A stretch of DNA of 17,467 bases from Candidatus Omnitrophota bacterium. Lineage in GTDB: Bacteria; Omnitrophota; Gorgyraeia; Gygaellales; JAHJCI01. Shown one piece after another: positions 1 to 7,686 of the stretch (its first letter is position 1; every line of letters starts with the position of its first letter). The stretch covers positions 1 to 17,467 of the forward strand of contig JADHWR010000022.1 in NCBI GenBank assembly GCA_016783355.1, in the 5' to 3' direction. The notes under the pieces were generated by a model. It was not told the DNA's origin. It was given only the letters and a program-made list of their open reading frames with translations, and did no database searches. The translations under genes and the position numbers were made by a program.

Positions 1-1254
1 TCTATGTCCCCACCAAATCTGGCGGGAGATGCACCAGTCCTCTATATTCTCCATCCAATTAAGATAAACCTTGGTCCATCTCTGCGGATGAAACTTAATC
101 TTACCCTCTTTTACTACCTTTATTGCCCTCTTTGCCAAGGGCTTCATTTTCACAAACCACTGCCGGGAAAGATAAGGCTCAATAACTGTATGGCAACGAT
201 AACAATGCCCAACAGATAATTTATGGGGCTCGATTTTCTCCATTAGTCCTTGTGATTCTAAATCCTCGATTATCCTTTTGCGTGCCTGAAATCTTTCTTC
301 TCCTTGATAGACTCCGGCATTCTTATTAAGACTGCCTTCTGGATTAAGAATATTGATAAATTCCAAGTTGTGCTTTTTCCCCAATTGATAATCTACGGGA
401 TCATGTGATGGTGTTACCTTAACTGCTCCTGTGCCAAAATTTCTCTCCACAGATGTATCGGCAATAATGGGTATCTGGCGATTGATGAGGGGCAAAATTA
501 CTGTTTTGCCAACCAGGTCTTTGTAACGCCTATCCTTTGGATGCACTGCTACGGCTGTATCTCCCAACATTGTCTCTGGACGAGTAGTGGCAACGACTAT
601 ATAGTCTTGCGCTTTGCGCTTTTCGCTTTGCGCTCTTAAGGGATACTTTATATAATACAGGAATCCTTCGATTTCCTGATGCGGCGCTTCTTCATCAGAA
701 AGGGCGGTTTGACACCTTGGGCACCAGTTGATAATATAATCGCCCTGATAGATTAAACCTTTTTCATAAAGGCGCACAAAGACCTCACCCACACTAAGAG
801 AATATTCCTCATCCATTGTAAAACGTGCCCTTTCCCAATCACAGGAACAGCCAAGTCTTTCTAATTGCTTAATAATGGTTGAGCCGTATTGCTCCTTCCA
901 TTGCCAGACACGTTCAATGAATTGCTCCCGGCCTAAATCCTTGCGCCTGAGGCCCTCTTTGGCAATTTGTCTCTCCACAACATTCTGGGTGGCAATCCCC
1001 GCATGGTCTGTGCCCGGCATCCAGAGCGCCTCCTCTCCCTTCATTCGATGGTAACGGATAAGAATATCCTGGAGGGTATTATTCAAGGCGTGGCCCATAT
1101 GCAGAATCCCCGTAACATTAGGCGGTGGGATAACGATAGAAAAAGGCTTTTTTTTCGGATTCAGGCGTGCTTGAAAATACCCGCCTTTTTCCCAAACCCG
1201 GTACCATTTCTCCTCGGTCTCGCTTGGATTATAACGCGTGGGGATATTGCTCAT
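1..1254 (-). CDS. valS: Valyl-tRNA synthetase, N-terminal part (runs off the window)
   Basis: Class I aminoacyl-tRNA synthetase that charges tRNA-Val in the cytoplasm. I translated it from the minus strand: 418 codons, open to the left edge, so the C-terminal half is missing. Visible are the ATP-binding HIGH-type motif HMGH (residues 52-55) after PPPNVTGIL, a CPRC zinc-type pair, the editing-domain motif ATTRPETMLGDTAVAVHP, and the SRQIWWGHR signature at the window edge, which is typical of ValRS. The ATG at 1254 lies 13 nt after the cimA stop and has no clear Shine-Dalgarno, so it is probably translated as part of the cimA transcript. An array of GCGCAAA-type heptamers (606-633) adds about ten residues (AQSEKRKAQ) just before the editing motif. 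Identity is nearly certain; only length and C-terminal domains are unknown. Confidence 0.96.
   Translation of the reverse strand, partial: MSNIPTRYNPSETEEKWYRVWEKGGYFQARLNPKKKPFSIVIPPPNVTGILHMGHALNNTLQDILIRYHRMKGEEALWMPGTDHAGIATQNVVERQIAKEGLRRKDLGREQFIERVWQWKEQYGSTIIKQLERLGCSCDWERARFTMDEEYSLSVGEVFVRLYEKGLIYQGDYIINWCPRCQTALSDEEAPHQEIEGFLYYIKYPLRAQSEKRKAQDYIVVATTRPETMLGDTAVAVHPKDRRYKDLVGKTVILPLINRQIPIIADTSVERNFGTGAVKVTPSHDPVDYQLGKKHNLEFINILNPEGSLNKNAGVYQGEERFQARKRIIEDLESQGLMEKIEPHKLSVGHCYRCHTVIEPYLSRQWFVKMKPLAKRAIKVVKEGKIKFHPQRWTKVYLNWMENIEDWCISRQIWWGHR
606..633 (-). repeat. Heptamer tandem array inside valS
   Basis: Four 7-nt units in a row; on the coding strand they read GCGCAAA, GCGAAAA, GCGCAAA, GCGCAAG. 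They encode residues 208-217 of ValRS (AQSEKRKAQ), directly upstream of the editing-domain motif ATTRPETML. The same repeat type and almost the same peptide occur in thrC at 7806-7840. The array is read in frame with no stop codon. It is probably an insertion, because the family has only a short loop here. Confidence 0.8.
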
Positions 1255-1267
1255 ATTTAAAAAGGGG

Positions 1268-2839
1268 TTATTTTTTTCTATCCTTAAGCAGTTTATACTC
1301 GATAGAATCGGAGAATGCCTGCCAGGAGGCTTCGATGATATTTCCGGAAACTCCAATTGTATTCCATGTGTCTTTCTTATCCTGTGATTGGATAATCACG
1401 CGTGTTGCAGCAGCAGTGCCTTCTTTTTCATCTAATATACGCACCTTAAAATCAGAAAGATGCATCCCTGCCAACGTTGGATAGAAATCCAAAAGTGCCT
1501 TTCTTAAGGCATTATCTAAAGCATTAATCGGACCATCGCCCTCGGCAGCAGTGTGTTCAATTTTACCCTTAACCCTTATTTTAATCACTGCCTCAGCAGT
1601 AGCTTTTTTGTCCTTTTCCTTATTGACTATCACACGCAATTCCTGAAGCTCAAAATACCTCGGCAGTTTCCCTAATGCCCTTTTTAACAACAACTCAAAC
1701 GATGCTTGCGCTGCTTCAAAGTGATAACCCTTTGCCTCTAATTTCTTAAGGGAACTATATACCTTTTTTGTCTTTGGGTCTTGCTTGCTTAAATCCAATT
1801 TTAGTTCCTCTGCCCGATGGAGTATGGCACTTTTGCCTGCCAGTTCAGAAACAAGAATTCGGCGTCGATTTCCTACTAATTCAGGATCGATATGCTCATA
1901 AGAATATGGTGTTTTCATCACCGCATTAATATGCACCCCTCCCTTATGAGCAAAGGCAGAATCTCCTACATATGGCTGGTTACCGACATGCCTCATATTA
2001 CTAATCTCGCTGACAAAATGGGAAACCTCGCGCAGGCTCTTAAGTCCCTCATCAGATATACAGTCAAAGCCCATCTTTAACTTTAAATTGGCAATTACCG
2101 GAATTAAATCTGCATTGCCGCAACGCTCGCCATATCCGTTGATTGTGCCCTGAACCATGGTAGAACCTACCTCAACCGCGGCTAAGGAATTCGCTATTGC
2201 CAGGCCACTATCATTATGACAATGAATTCCTAATTCTGCATTCAGGTGCGCTTTAACTTCGAGGATATTACGTTTAATATCTGCGGGAAGACTGCCTCCA
2301 TTTGTATCACACAAAACCAAGAAACTCGCTCCTGCATCCTCTGCTGCCTTTAGTGTCTTTAAAGCATAATCGGGATTATCGCGATAGGCATCGAAGAAGT
2401 GTTCTGCATCGTAAAAGACGCGCAGGCCGTGCTTTACCAGGAAATTTACACTATCAAAAATCATCTTAAGATTCTCATCTTTTGTCGTGCGCAAAACTGA
2501 TTCAACATGCAGCATCCAGGTCTTCCCAAAAATTATAGCAATCTTTGCCTGGCATTTTAATGTCGCCTTAAGGTTTCTATCCTGGCTTGGGGCTAAATTT
2601 GGCCGTCGGGTTGAAGCAAAAGCCACAAGTTTGCTTTTCTTGAATCTGGTCTTGGCGAGCTTAAGAAAGAGCTGCATATCCTTAGGATTTGAACCAGGCC
2701 AGCCTGCCTCAATATAATCTATACCCAATTCATCCAATCTCTTGCAAATGTAAATCTTATCCATCAATGAATAAGAGATACCTTCTGCCTGCGCCCCATC
2801 TCTCAAAGTAGTATCATACAATTTAATCCTTTTTTTCAT
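1268..2839 (-). CDS. cimA: (R)-citramalate synthase
   Basis: Condenses pyruvate with acetyl-CoA to give (R)-citramalate, the first step of the threonine-independent route to 2-oxobutanoate and isoleucine. It is 523 aa, normal for the long CimA/2-isopropylmalate synthase-like family. The N-terminal TIM barrel carries DTTLRDGAQ (residues 9-17) with the metal-binding Asp. The metal-ligand motif HCHNDSG is at 206-212, and NGYGERCGNADL follows near 234-245. A C-terminal LeuA-type dimerisation/regulatory domain (about 385-510, with AEGDGPINALDNAL) suggests feedback control, presumably by isoleucine. The start is supported by a strong AAGGAGAGAGG ribosome site 4 nt upstream. CimA and homocitrate or isopropylmalate synthases are relatives; the AEGDGPINAL dimer domain and the long form favour CimA. 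It sits downstream of aspartate kinase, separated by a palindromic element. Confidence 0.93.
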   Translation of the reverse strand: MKKRIKLYDTTLRDGAQAEGISYSLMDKIYICKRLDELGIDYIEAGWPGSNPKDMQLFLKLAKTRFKKSKLVAFASTRRPNLAPSQDRNLKATLKCQAKIAIIFGKTWMLHVESVLRTTKDENLKMIFDSVNFLVKHGLRVFYDAEHFFDAYRDNPDYALKTLKAAEDAGASFLVLCDTNGGSLPADIKRNILEVKAHLNAELGIHCHNDSGLAIANSLAAVEVGSTMVQGTINGYGERCGNADLIPVIANLKLKMGFDCISDEGLKSLREVSHFVSEISNMRHVGNQPYVGDSAFAHKGGVHINAVMKTPYSYEHIDPELVGNRRRILVSELAGKSAILHRAEELKLDLSKQDPKTKKVYSSLKKLEAKGYHFEAAQASFELLLKRALGKLPRYFELQELRVIVNKEKDKKATAEAVIKIRVKGKIEHTAAEGDGPINALDNALRKALLDFYPTLAGMHLSDFKVRILDEKEGTAAATRVIIQSQDKKDTWNTIGVSGNIIEASWQAFSDSIEYKLLKDRKK

Positions 2840-2857
2840 AATCCTCTCTCCTTAGAT

Positions 2858-2961
2858 AGGGGACGGTTCTCCTTAACTACTTGATTTACAAGAAGTTAAA
2901 ATTAATTATTAATTTATTTTTATCTTGTTGTATTACAATAAGATAAGGAGAACCGTCCCCT
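2858..2961. repeat. MITE-like element with 18-bp perfect terminal inverted repeats
   Basis: The arms AGGGGACGGTTCTCCTTA (2858-2875) and its exact complement (2944-2961) enclose 68 nt of very AT-rich sequence. The element fills almost all of the gap between aspartate kinase and cimA. Its right arm ends on the base before the aspartate kinase stop codon (2962-2964). Its left arm lies just outside the cimA ribosome site, and each arm itself contains AAGGAGA on one strand. GGGGACGGTTCT-type arms recall palindromic repeats spread by REP-associated transposases in other genomes, but no transposase is present here. It could also fold in the mRNA between the two genes. Confidence 0.8.
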
Positions 2962-4188
2962 CTATTTTTTCGTTCCTAAATCAAACCGTTTATGTATTGC
3001 CCTCAGTGCCTCTTTCAACTTATCTTTCTTGATAATGCAAGAGATACTAATATCAGAAGTAGAAATCATCTCAATATTTATACGCCTGCTTGCCAATGCC
3101 TCAAACATTTTGGCTGCAACGCCAGGATGCGTGCGCATCCCAACACCAACAACAGAAATCCGGCCAATATTGACATTAGAAAAAACAGCACCTGCGCCAA
3201 TCGAACGGCTAATTGCCCGCACTATCTTTACGGTCCGCTGCACCATAGATTTTGGCACAGTAAAGGAGATGTCGGTAATTCTCTTTCTGCTAATATTTTG
3301 CACAATCATATCGACATTGATACCTTTTTCAGATAATGCCGTAAATATGCGTCCTGCTAATCCCGGCTTATCCGGCACATCACAAATGGTAATCTTTGCC
3401 TCCTTCTCATTGAAAGAAACCCCTCTTACCATAACCTCTTCCATATCCTTTTCCCTCCTCTTTATTATTGTCCCTCGTAAATCCTTAAAAATTGAGCGGA
3501 CATGAATGATTACATTAAATTTCTTGGCCACTTCAAGAGAACGGTCCTGCATCACCTGAGCACCTAAAGAGGCCATCTCCAGCATCTCATCATAATCAAT
3601 AACATCTATCTTACTTGCATTTGAGACAATGTGCGGGTCAGCAGTATATATTCCTTCGATATCAGAATAGATTTCACAATAGTTAATAGCGAGGGCCTTG
3701 GCTAAAGCCACAGCCGTTAAATCTGAACCACCGCGGCCCAAAGTAGTAATTTCTGAATCCTCGGTCCTTCCCTGAAAACCGGCAATGACAACAACCTTAT
3801 TCTTCTTCAGCTGAGCGAGAATTCTCTCTGTCTCAATCTTGATTATACGTGCCTGGGTATGGCTTGTGTCAGTAATAATGCCGCCTTGCGCTCCAGTAAA
3901 AGATACTGCATCCACTCCCTGTCGTTGCAGTGCCAAAGCCATCAGTGCACAGGAAATCTGCTCACCCGTAGAAAGCAGCATGTCTATCTCGCGCTCGCAA
4001 GGCCGGGGATTAATCTTATGAGCAAGACGGAGTAACTCGTCTGTTGTATCACCCGAAGCAGAAACAACAACGACGATCTTATAGCCTTTGTTTTTATAGC
4101 CCAAAACTATCTGCGCAGCCATTTTCCTGCGCCGGGCATTAGCAACTGATGTCCCGCCAAATTTTAAGACGATAAGTTTCTTTGCCAT
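2962..4188 (-). CDS. lysC: Aspartate kinase
   Basis: Phosphorylates L-aspartate to 4-aspartyl phosphate, the committed step to threonine, methionine and lysine. At 408 aa it matches the monofunctional class. The amino acid kinase fold begins with KFGGTSV (residues 9-15); further on are LLSTGEQIS, the glycine-rich TTLGRGGSDLTAVALA, and YSDIEGIYTADP. Two ACT domains follow (about 270-405, with VPDKPGLAGRIFTAL and GVGMRTHPGVAAKMFEAL), so allosteric inhibition by an end-product amino acid is expected. The start overlaps the end of cstA by 25 nt, pointing to one transcript and coupled translation. Aspartate-semialdehyde dehydrogenase, the next enzyme, is not in the window. The stop abuts a palindromic element. 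Which end product controls it cannot be read from the sequence. Confidence 0.96.
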   Translation of the reverse strand: MAKKLIVLKFGGTSVANARRRKMAAQIVLGYKNKGYKIVVVVSASGDTTDELLRLAHKINPRPCEREIDMLLSTGEQISCALMALALQRQGVDAVSFTGAQGGIITDTSHTQARIIKIETERILAQLKKNKVVVIAGFQGRTEDSEITTLGRGGSDLTAVALAKALAINYCEIYSDIEGIYTADPHIVSNASKIDVIDYDEMLEMASLGAQVMQDRSLEVAKKFNVIIHVRSIFKDLRGTIIKRREKDMEEVMVRGVSFNEKEAKITICDVPDKPGLAGRIFTALSEKGINVDMIVQNISRKRITDISFTVPKSMVQRTVKIVRAISRSIGAGAVFSNVNIGRISVVGVGMRTHPGVAAKMFEALASRRINIEMISTSDISISCIIKKDKLKEALRAIHKRFDLGTKK

Positions 4189-5759
4189 CTTTTCAAAACC
4201 CCCGACCTTGCTATTTCATAGATCATTACGCTAGCCAATCCAAATAACAAAACAACAGTCGCAAAAAGCAAAATATTTCTTTCCTGAAAATACCTTATCC
4301 CCTGCCCGATCAGTGCAGCAAATGTAATCAGGAGCATAATCATCGCCGGGATAATAACAATTAAGGTTGGCTTTCCGTGCAGAAACAGCCAGCAGACAAG
4401 CGTGACTAACGCAAGAGCAGCAACCAATTGATTTGCTGTGCCAAACATAATCCAGATTCTGCTTACCTCGCCGCTAAATGCCAATAAGGCTGCTGCTGCA
4501 ATAACTAAGAGTGAGTTCAGATAATGATTTTTTATGCCGAAGAGTTCCCTGCTTAAATAGCGGGCAATGCGCGCTGCTGAATCCAATGTCGTAAGAATAA
4601 AGGCATTTAAAATAAAAACAGCGACAAAAAGACCTGCCCCGGGCATAAAAGAGGAGGTAATTATCCCATAACCTTGCGCAAAAATCCCAATCGGGTCTTT
4701 TATATTAAGGGTGGCGCCTTTACTCATTACAGCAGTAACAGCAATCAAGGCCAAAGTAGCCAATACTCCTTCTGTAACCATTGCACCGTATCCAACCCTT
4801 TTTGCATAGCGTTCATTAGGTAATTGCTTTGAAGTTGTGCCGCTTGAGACGAGGCTGTGAAATCCAGAAATTGCACCACAGGCAATCGTTACGCAAAGCA
4901 TTGGCCAAAGGCTTCCCTCGGGGCTCTTCCATTGCACAAAAATGGGCGCACTAATCGATATAGGCTTGATCAGCAAGCCCAACAAACCAGCAATTAAACT
5001 GAAAAATAATAAAAAGCTACTCAGGTAATCACGCGGCTGCAAAAGTATATTTACAGGCAAAATAGAAGCAAAGTAGGTGTAAATAAATAAAACCGAAAGC
5101 CAAATAACCAAACCATATCTTCCTAAATTAATCGGCAAAAATATGCCCCCGATAATTAAACCGGCCAAAAGCAAAAGCCCAAAGAGTGTCGAAAAAATTG
5201 AATTTAGCTTTGTGCGATACAAAAGAAAACCAAGAAGTATTGCCACAGGAATCAAACCAAGGGAAGGAAGAACAATCCTCGCCTCCTTGACAAAGGTCTG
5301 TGCACAAAGGCGCGCAAATACAGCAACAACAAGAACAAGGCTAAGAAGAACAAACCAGGAAAACAATATCCTTGCACGACGAGAAATCGATTTTTCGCAA
5401 ATCTGGGCGATTGATCCCCCCTCTTCCCTTACTGAGGTAATCAGGGTGCCAAAATCATGCACCCCACCCATAAAAATTGTTCCCAGAACAATCCAGATAA
5501 TTGCCGGCCCCCATCCCCACAAGATACAGGCTAAAACCGGGCCAATAATTGGACCAGCGCCGGCAATGGAGGCAAAATGATGACCAAAAAGAACTACCCA
5601 GTTTTTTGCCGGAACAAAATCAATGCTGTCATAGTGAGCAATTGCCGGAGGCGAACGATGGGGGTCTATTTCCCATAATTTCTCTAATCGCCGTGCATAA
5701 CAGCCTATCCCCCACCAGAATAATAATCCGACGACAATAATAATAAATAAAGAATTCAT
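4164..5759 (-). CDS. cstA: CstA-type carbon starvation protein, putative peptide/pyruvate transporter
   Basis: Polytopic inner-membrane protein of 531 aa, with well over ten hydrophobic segments along its length. The family hallmark NWVVLFGHHFASIAGAGPII lies near residues 53-72, followed by GPVLACILWGWGPA and GGVHDFGTLI. A second conserved stretch, SGFHSLVSSGTTSKQL, is in the middle. These match CstA, a family tied to peptide uptake and, for some members, pyruvate uptake in starvation. It is shorter than E. coli CstA and resembles the compact form seen in many anaerobes. Its ATG overlaps the stop of the apgM-like gene (ATGA) and its 3' end overlaps aspartate kinase by 25 nt, so it is embedded in the aspartate/threonine operon. 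The substrate is not determinable from sequence; the operon hints at amino acid or carbon-precursor supply. Confidence 0.92.
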   Translation of the reverse strand: MNSLFIIIVVGLLFWWGIGCYARRLEKLWEIDPHRSPPAIAHYDSIDFVPAKNWVVLFGHHFASIAGAGPIIGPVLACILWGWGPAIIWIVLGTIFMGGVHDFGTLITSVREEGGSIAQICEKSISRRARILFSWFVLLSLVLVVAVFARLCAQTFVKEARIVLPSLGLIPVAILLGFLLYRTKLNSIFSTLFGLLLLAGLIIGGIFLPINLGRYGLVIWLSVLFIYTYFASILPVNILLQPRDYLSSFLLFFSLIAGLLGLLIKPISISAPIFVQWKSPEGSLWPMLCVTIACGAISGFHSLVSSGTTSKQLPNERYAKRVGYGAMVTEGVLATLALIAVTAVMSKGATLNIKDPIGIFAQGYGIITSSFMPGAGLFVAVFILNAFILTTLDSAARIARYLSRELFGIKNHYLNSLLVIAAAALLAFSGEVSRIWIMFGTANQLVAALALVTLVCWLFLHGKPTLIVIIPAMIMLLITFAALIGQGIRYFQERNILLFATVVLLFGLASVMIYEIARSGVLKRWQRNLSS

Positions 5760-6946
5760 GACAAGAAAAACCTCATTAATTGCTCTCCGCTCTCAAAATA
5801 AAGCTTGGATTTCGCTGCCTCTTTTTCATTAAAACCCAACCTTCCTTCTCCATAGATATCCTTGCCAAAGATAACAAAAGGAACAGGTCTTGATGTATGG
5901 GTTTTCAAAGATAGAGGGGTATAATGATCGGGCAAAACCAGGATACGAAAATTTCTCCTGCGGCGAAAACTGGCCACAATCTTACCCACAATATAATAGT
6001 CAAAGCGCTCAATCGCCAGAATCTTTTCTCTTAAATCACCATTATGCCCTGCTTCATCTGGCGCTTCCACATGTAGAAAAACAAAATCCTCTTTTTTTAA
6101 TGCATTTATTGCTGCCTGGGCTTTGCCTTTATAATTTGTATCATAATAGCCGGTTGCACCAACAACATTAATTGGCTCTAAACCCAGAATTTTACCGAGG
6201 CCTTTAATCAAATCCACAGCAGAGATTACATTACCCTTAAGCCCATATTTTTCTTTAAATGAGGGAAGATTGGGTCTCTTTCCCTGACCCCATAACCAAA
6301 TCATATCAGCAGGATTTTCTTTTAAGTCTAAGCGCACTAAATTCACCTCGTGACCACAAAGGAGCTTTTGGGATTCTTGCATAAGGGAAATAATATAATT
6401 TACTCCTTTTCCGCGCGGCAAATATTGCTCGAATTTTTTTCCAAGAATATCATGCGGAGGAAAACACTTGATATTAATTAATTCTGGGTTAGCATTCTTG
6501 AGTATCATAAGATTGCGGTAGCTTACGCCTGCATAGAAACGAAGCTCTTCTGTAGCCAGCTTCTGATTGAGGTATTTAATCAAGGTACTTGCTTCTTTGG
6601 TCGTAATATGCCCGGCGCTATAATCAACAAGCATTCTATTATTTAAACTAACAAAGTTACAACGAAAGGCAATATCACCCTCCTCTAAATCAAGACCAAG
6701 ATTAACGGCCTCTATCGGACCTCGGCCTGTATAATAAACCTTGGGATTATAACCCAAAATAGACATATTCGCCACATCAGAGGCTGGACTCATCCCCTCT
6801 GGCACAGACCTCAGGCGGCCAACCTGGCCACACTTAGCAAGAAAGTCCATATTCGGGGTGTCTGCTGCTTCAAGAGGACTCTTTCCATTTAACTGAGCAA
6901 GAGGATAATCAGCCATTCCATCTGGAACTAAGATAATGTATTTCAT
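5756..6946 (-). CDS. ApgM-family phosphoglycerate mutase homologue; probable homoserine kinase
   Basis: Alkaline-phosphatase-superfamily protein of 396 aa, the ApgM (archaeal-type, cofactor-independent phosphoglycerate mutase) family. The metal site begins with LVPDGMAD (D9), the likely nucleophile is S56 in SPASDVANMS, and further ligands lie in HVEAPDEAGH (292-301), LPDHYTP (D340, H341) and KTHTSRPVPF (H350). A sub-group of this family is annotated as a proposed homoserine kinase because it clusters with hom and thrC and no GHMP-type thrB is present. The context here is the same: hom, thrC, coaB, this gene, cstA, aspartate kinase, with no thrB. It overlaps coaB and cstA by 4 nt each. So homoserine to O-phosphohomoserine is the likely reaction; 3-phosphoglycerate to 2-phosphoglycerate is the alternative. 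Family is certain, substrate inferred. Confidence 0.85.
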   Translation of the reverse strand: MKYIILVPDGMADYPLAQLNGKSPLEAADTPNMDFLAKCGQVGRLRSVPEGMSPASDVANMSILGYNPKVYYTGRGPIEAVNLGLDLEEGDIAFRCNFVSLNNRMLVDYSAGHITTKEASTLIKYLNQKLATEELRFYAGVSYRNLMILKNANPELINIKCFPPHDILGKKFEQYLPRGKGVNYIISLMQESQKLLCGHEVNLVRLDLKENPADMIWLWGQGKRPNLPSFKEKYGLKGNVISAVDLIKGLGKILGLEPINVVGATGYYDTNYKGKAQAAINALKKEDFVFLHVEAPDEAGHNGDLREKILAIERFDYYIVGKIVASFRRRRNFRILVLPDHYTPLSLKTHTSRPVPFVIFGKDIYGEGRLGFNEKEAAKSKLYFESGEQLMRFFLS

Positions 6947-7677
6947 CGTACTGTCCCTAAAATTTTAATTAGTTTTTTCGCTAATTCCTGCTTAGTCTTT
7001 ATTGAAATTACATGCTTTTTATTAATAATAAAGGCGCGATACGGATTAAGGCAATTCGCCACAACCAACTCACAAGTAAACCCCGTTCGAAATAGCCCCG
7101 CTTTGGCGGGACGTGCTTTGTTATGAGACCTTTGTATTTCGAACGGGGTGAATGCCCCAGCCATTTTTTTTGCTCGCCGAAGAAGAACTTCATCACTTAC
7201 CCTGGATTCTAACTTAAAGAGGACTAATTTTACCTCTGGGCAAAGACAACGAATATCTCTAATGATTTTTGGCCGAGGCACTAATTTTAGAGTATAGGCT
7301 TTGTCTGATTTAAGCTTTCCTTTTACTCTGTGCTGCACCTTAAAATCAGAAACTGCTGCAGAGTGAATAATTATATCATAGCGAGTAGCTTTTAACAATT
7401 CCCTTAGAATCTCCCTTAATTCATTAAAATATCGAAAGCGGCGTATCTTAATTGCCCGCCCCGTTAGAAGTCGAAGACTTTCTAATGGGGTCCGGTCAAA
7501 AAAGGGTATTTCTGTCGGGCCCAAAAGCAGGGTCACATGCGCACCCTGTCTTTTTGCCTCTTGGGCAATAAACATTCCGGTCTGGCCTGTAGCAATATTA
7601 CTGATTAGCCTTACATCATCCAAGGCTTCCCATGTCGGTCCAGCGGTAATTAAGATTTTCTTACCTTTTAAACTCAT
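6943..7677 (-). CDS. coaB: Stand-alone phosphopantothenate-cysteine ligase (CoaB domain)
   Basis: Joins cysteine to 4'-phosphopantothenate in coenzyme A synthesis. Most bacteria carry this as the C-terminal half of a fused CoaBC; here only the CoaB domain is present (244 aa), with no CoaC flavin decarboxylase before it. Evidence: KILITAGPTWEALDDVRLISNIATG at the N-terminus (the AGPT..E.LD.VR.ISN signature, nucleotide binding) and SAAVSDF near 106-112, then LVVAN near 205. Two in-frame palindromic insertions swell the protein: residues about 63-73 (PLESLRLLTGR) and about 177-200 (TPFEIQ...RTGF). Without them the domain would be close to 210 aa. The insertions sit between conserved blocks, so the enzyme may still work. 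The ATG at 7677 lies 9 nt past the thrC stop; the end overlaps the next gene by 4 nt. Confidence 0.88.
   Translation of the reverse strand: MSLKGKKILITAGPTWEALDDVRLISNIATGQTGMFIAQEAKRQGAHVTLLLGPTEIPFFDRTPLESLRLLTGRAIKIRRFRYFNELREILRELLKATRYDIIIHSAAVSDFKVQHRVKGKLKSDKAYTLKLVPRPKIIRDIRCLCPEVKLVLFKLESRVSDEVLLRRAKKMAGAFTPFEIQRSHNKARPAKAGLFRTGFTCELVVANCLNPYRAFIINKKHVISIKTKQELAKKLIKILGTVR
7080..7149. repeat. 70-bp palindromic element inserted in coaB (copy 1)
   Basis: Perfect 15-bp arms, ACCCCGTTCGAAATA (7080-7094) and its complement (7135-7149), bracket an inner hairpin (CCCCGC, TTT, GGCGGG at about 7097-7111). Read in the coaB frame it encodes TPFEIQRSHN then KARPAKAGLFRTGF (about residues 177-200) with no stop codon. 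A copy with the same arms, the same total length and an inner hairpin at the same offset lies in murI at 15775-15844, in the same orientation relative to its gene but in a different reading frame. Confidence 0.88.
7459..7490. repeat. Short palindrome inside coaB related to the 70-bp element
   Basis: CCCCGTTAGAAGT faces ACTTTCTAATGGGG around a CGAAG centre, an imperfect hairpin of about 13 bp per arm. Its CCCCGTTxGAA arm resembles the CCCCGTTCGAA arm of the 70-bp element. It encodes PLESLRLLTG (about residues 64-73), a place where other CoaB proteins have only a short link. It is the second palindrome in this one gene. Confidence 0.65.
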
Positions 7678-7686
7678 TAATTTTTG

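Noticed and set aside
8..26. Hairpin CCCACCA/TGGCGGG-like near the left edge resembles the CCCGCCA module found elsewhere
   Set aside because: It encodes the SRQIWWGHR motif that is conserved in ValRS, so the likeness is explained by the protein, not by an insertion.
2858..2961. The 18-bp inverted repeat as an intrinsic terminator of aspartate kinase
   Set aside because: The loop would be 68 nt and no T-tract follows the second arm in the direction of transcription; a mobile palindromic element is the simpler reading.
3029..3505. Long plus-strand open frame of 158 codons opposite aspartate kinase
   Set aside because: It is antisense to a clearly conserved gene, has no family features, and reflects codon bias of the opposite strand.
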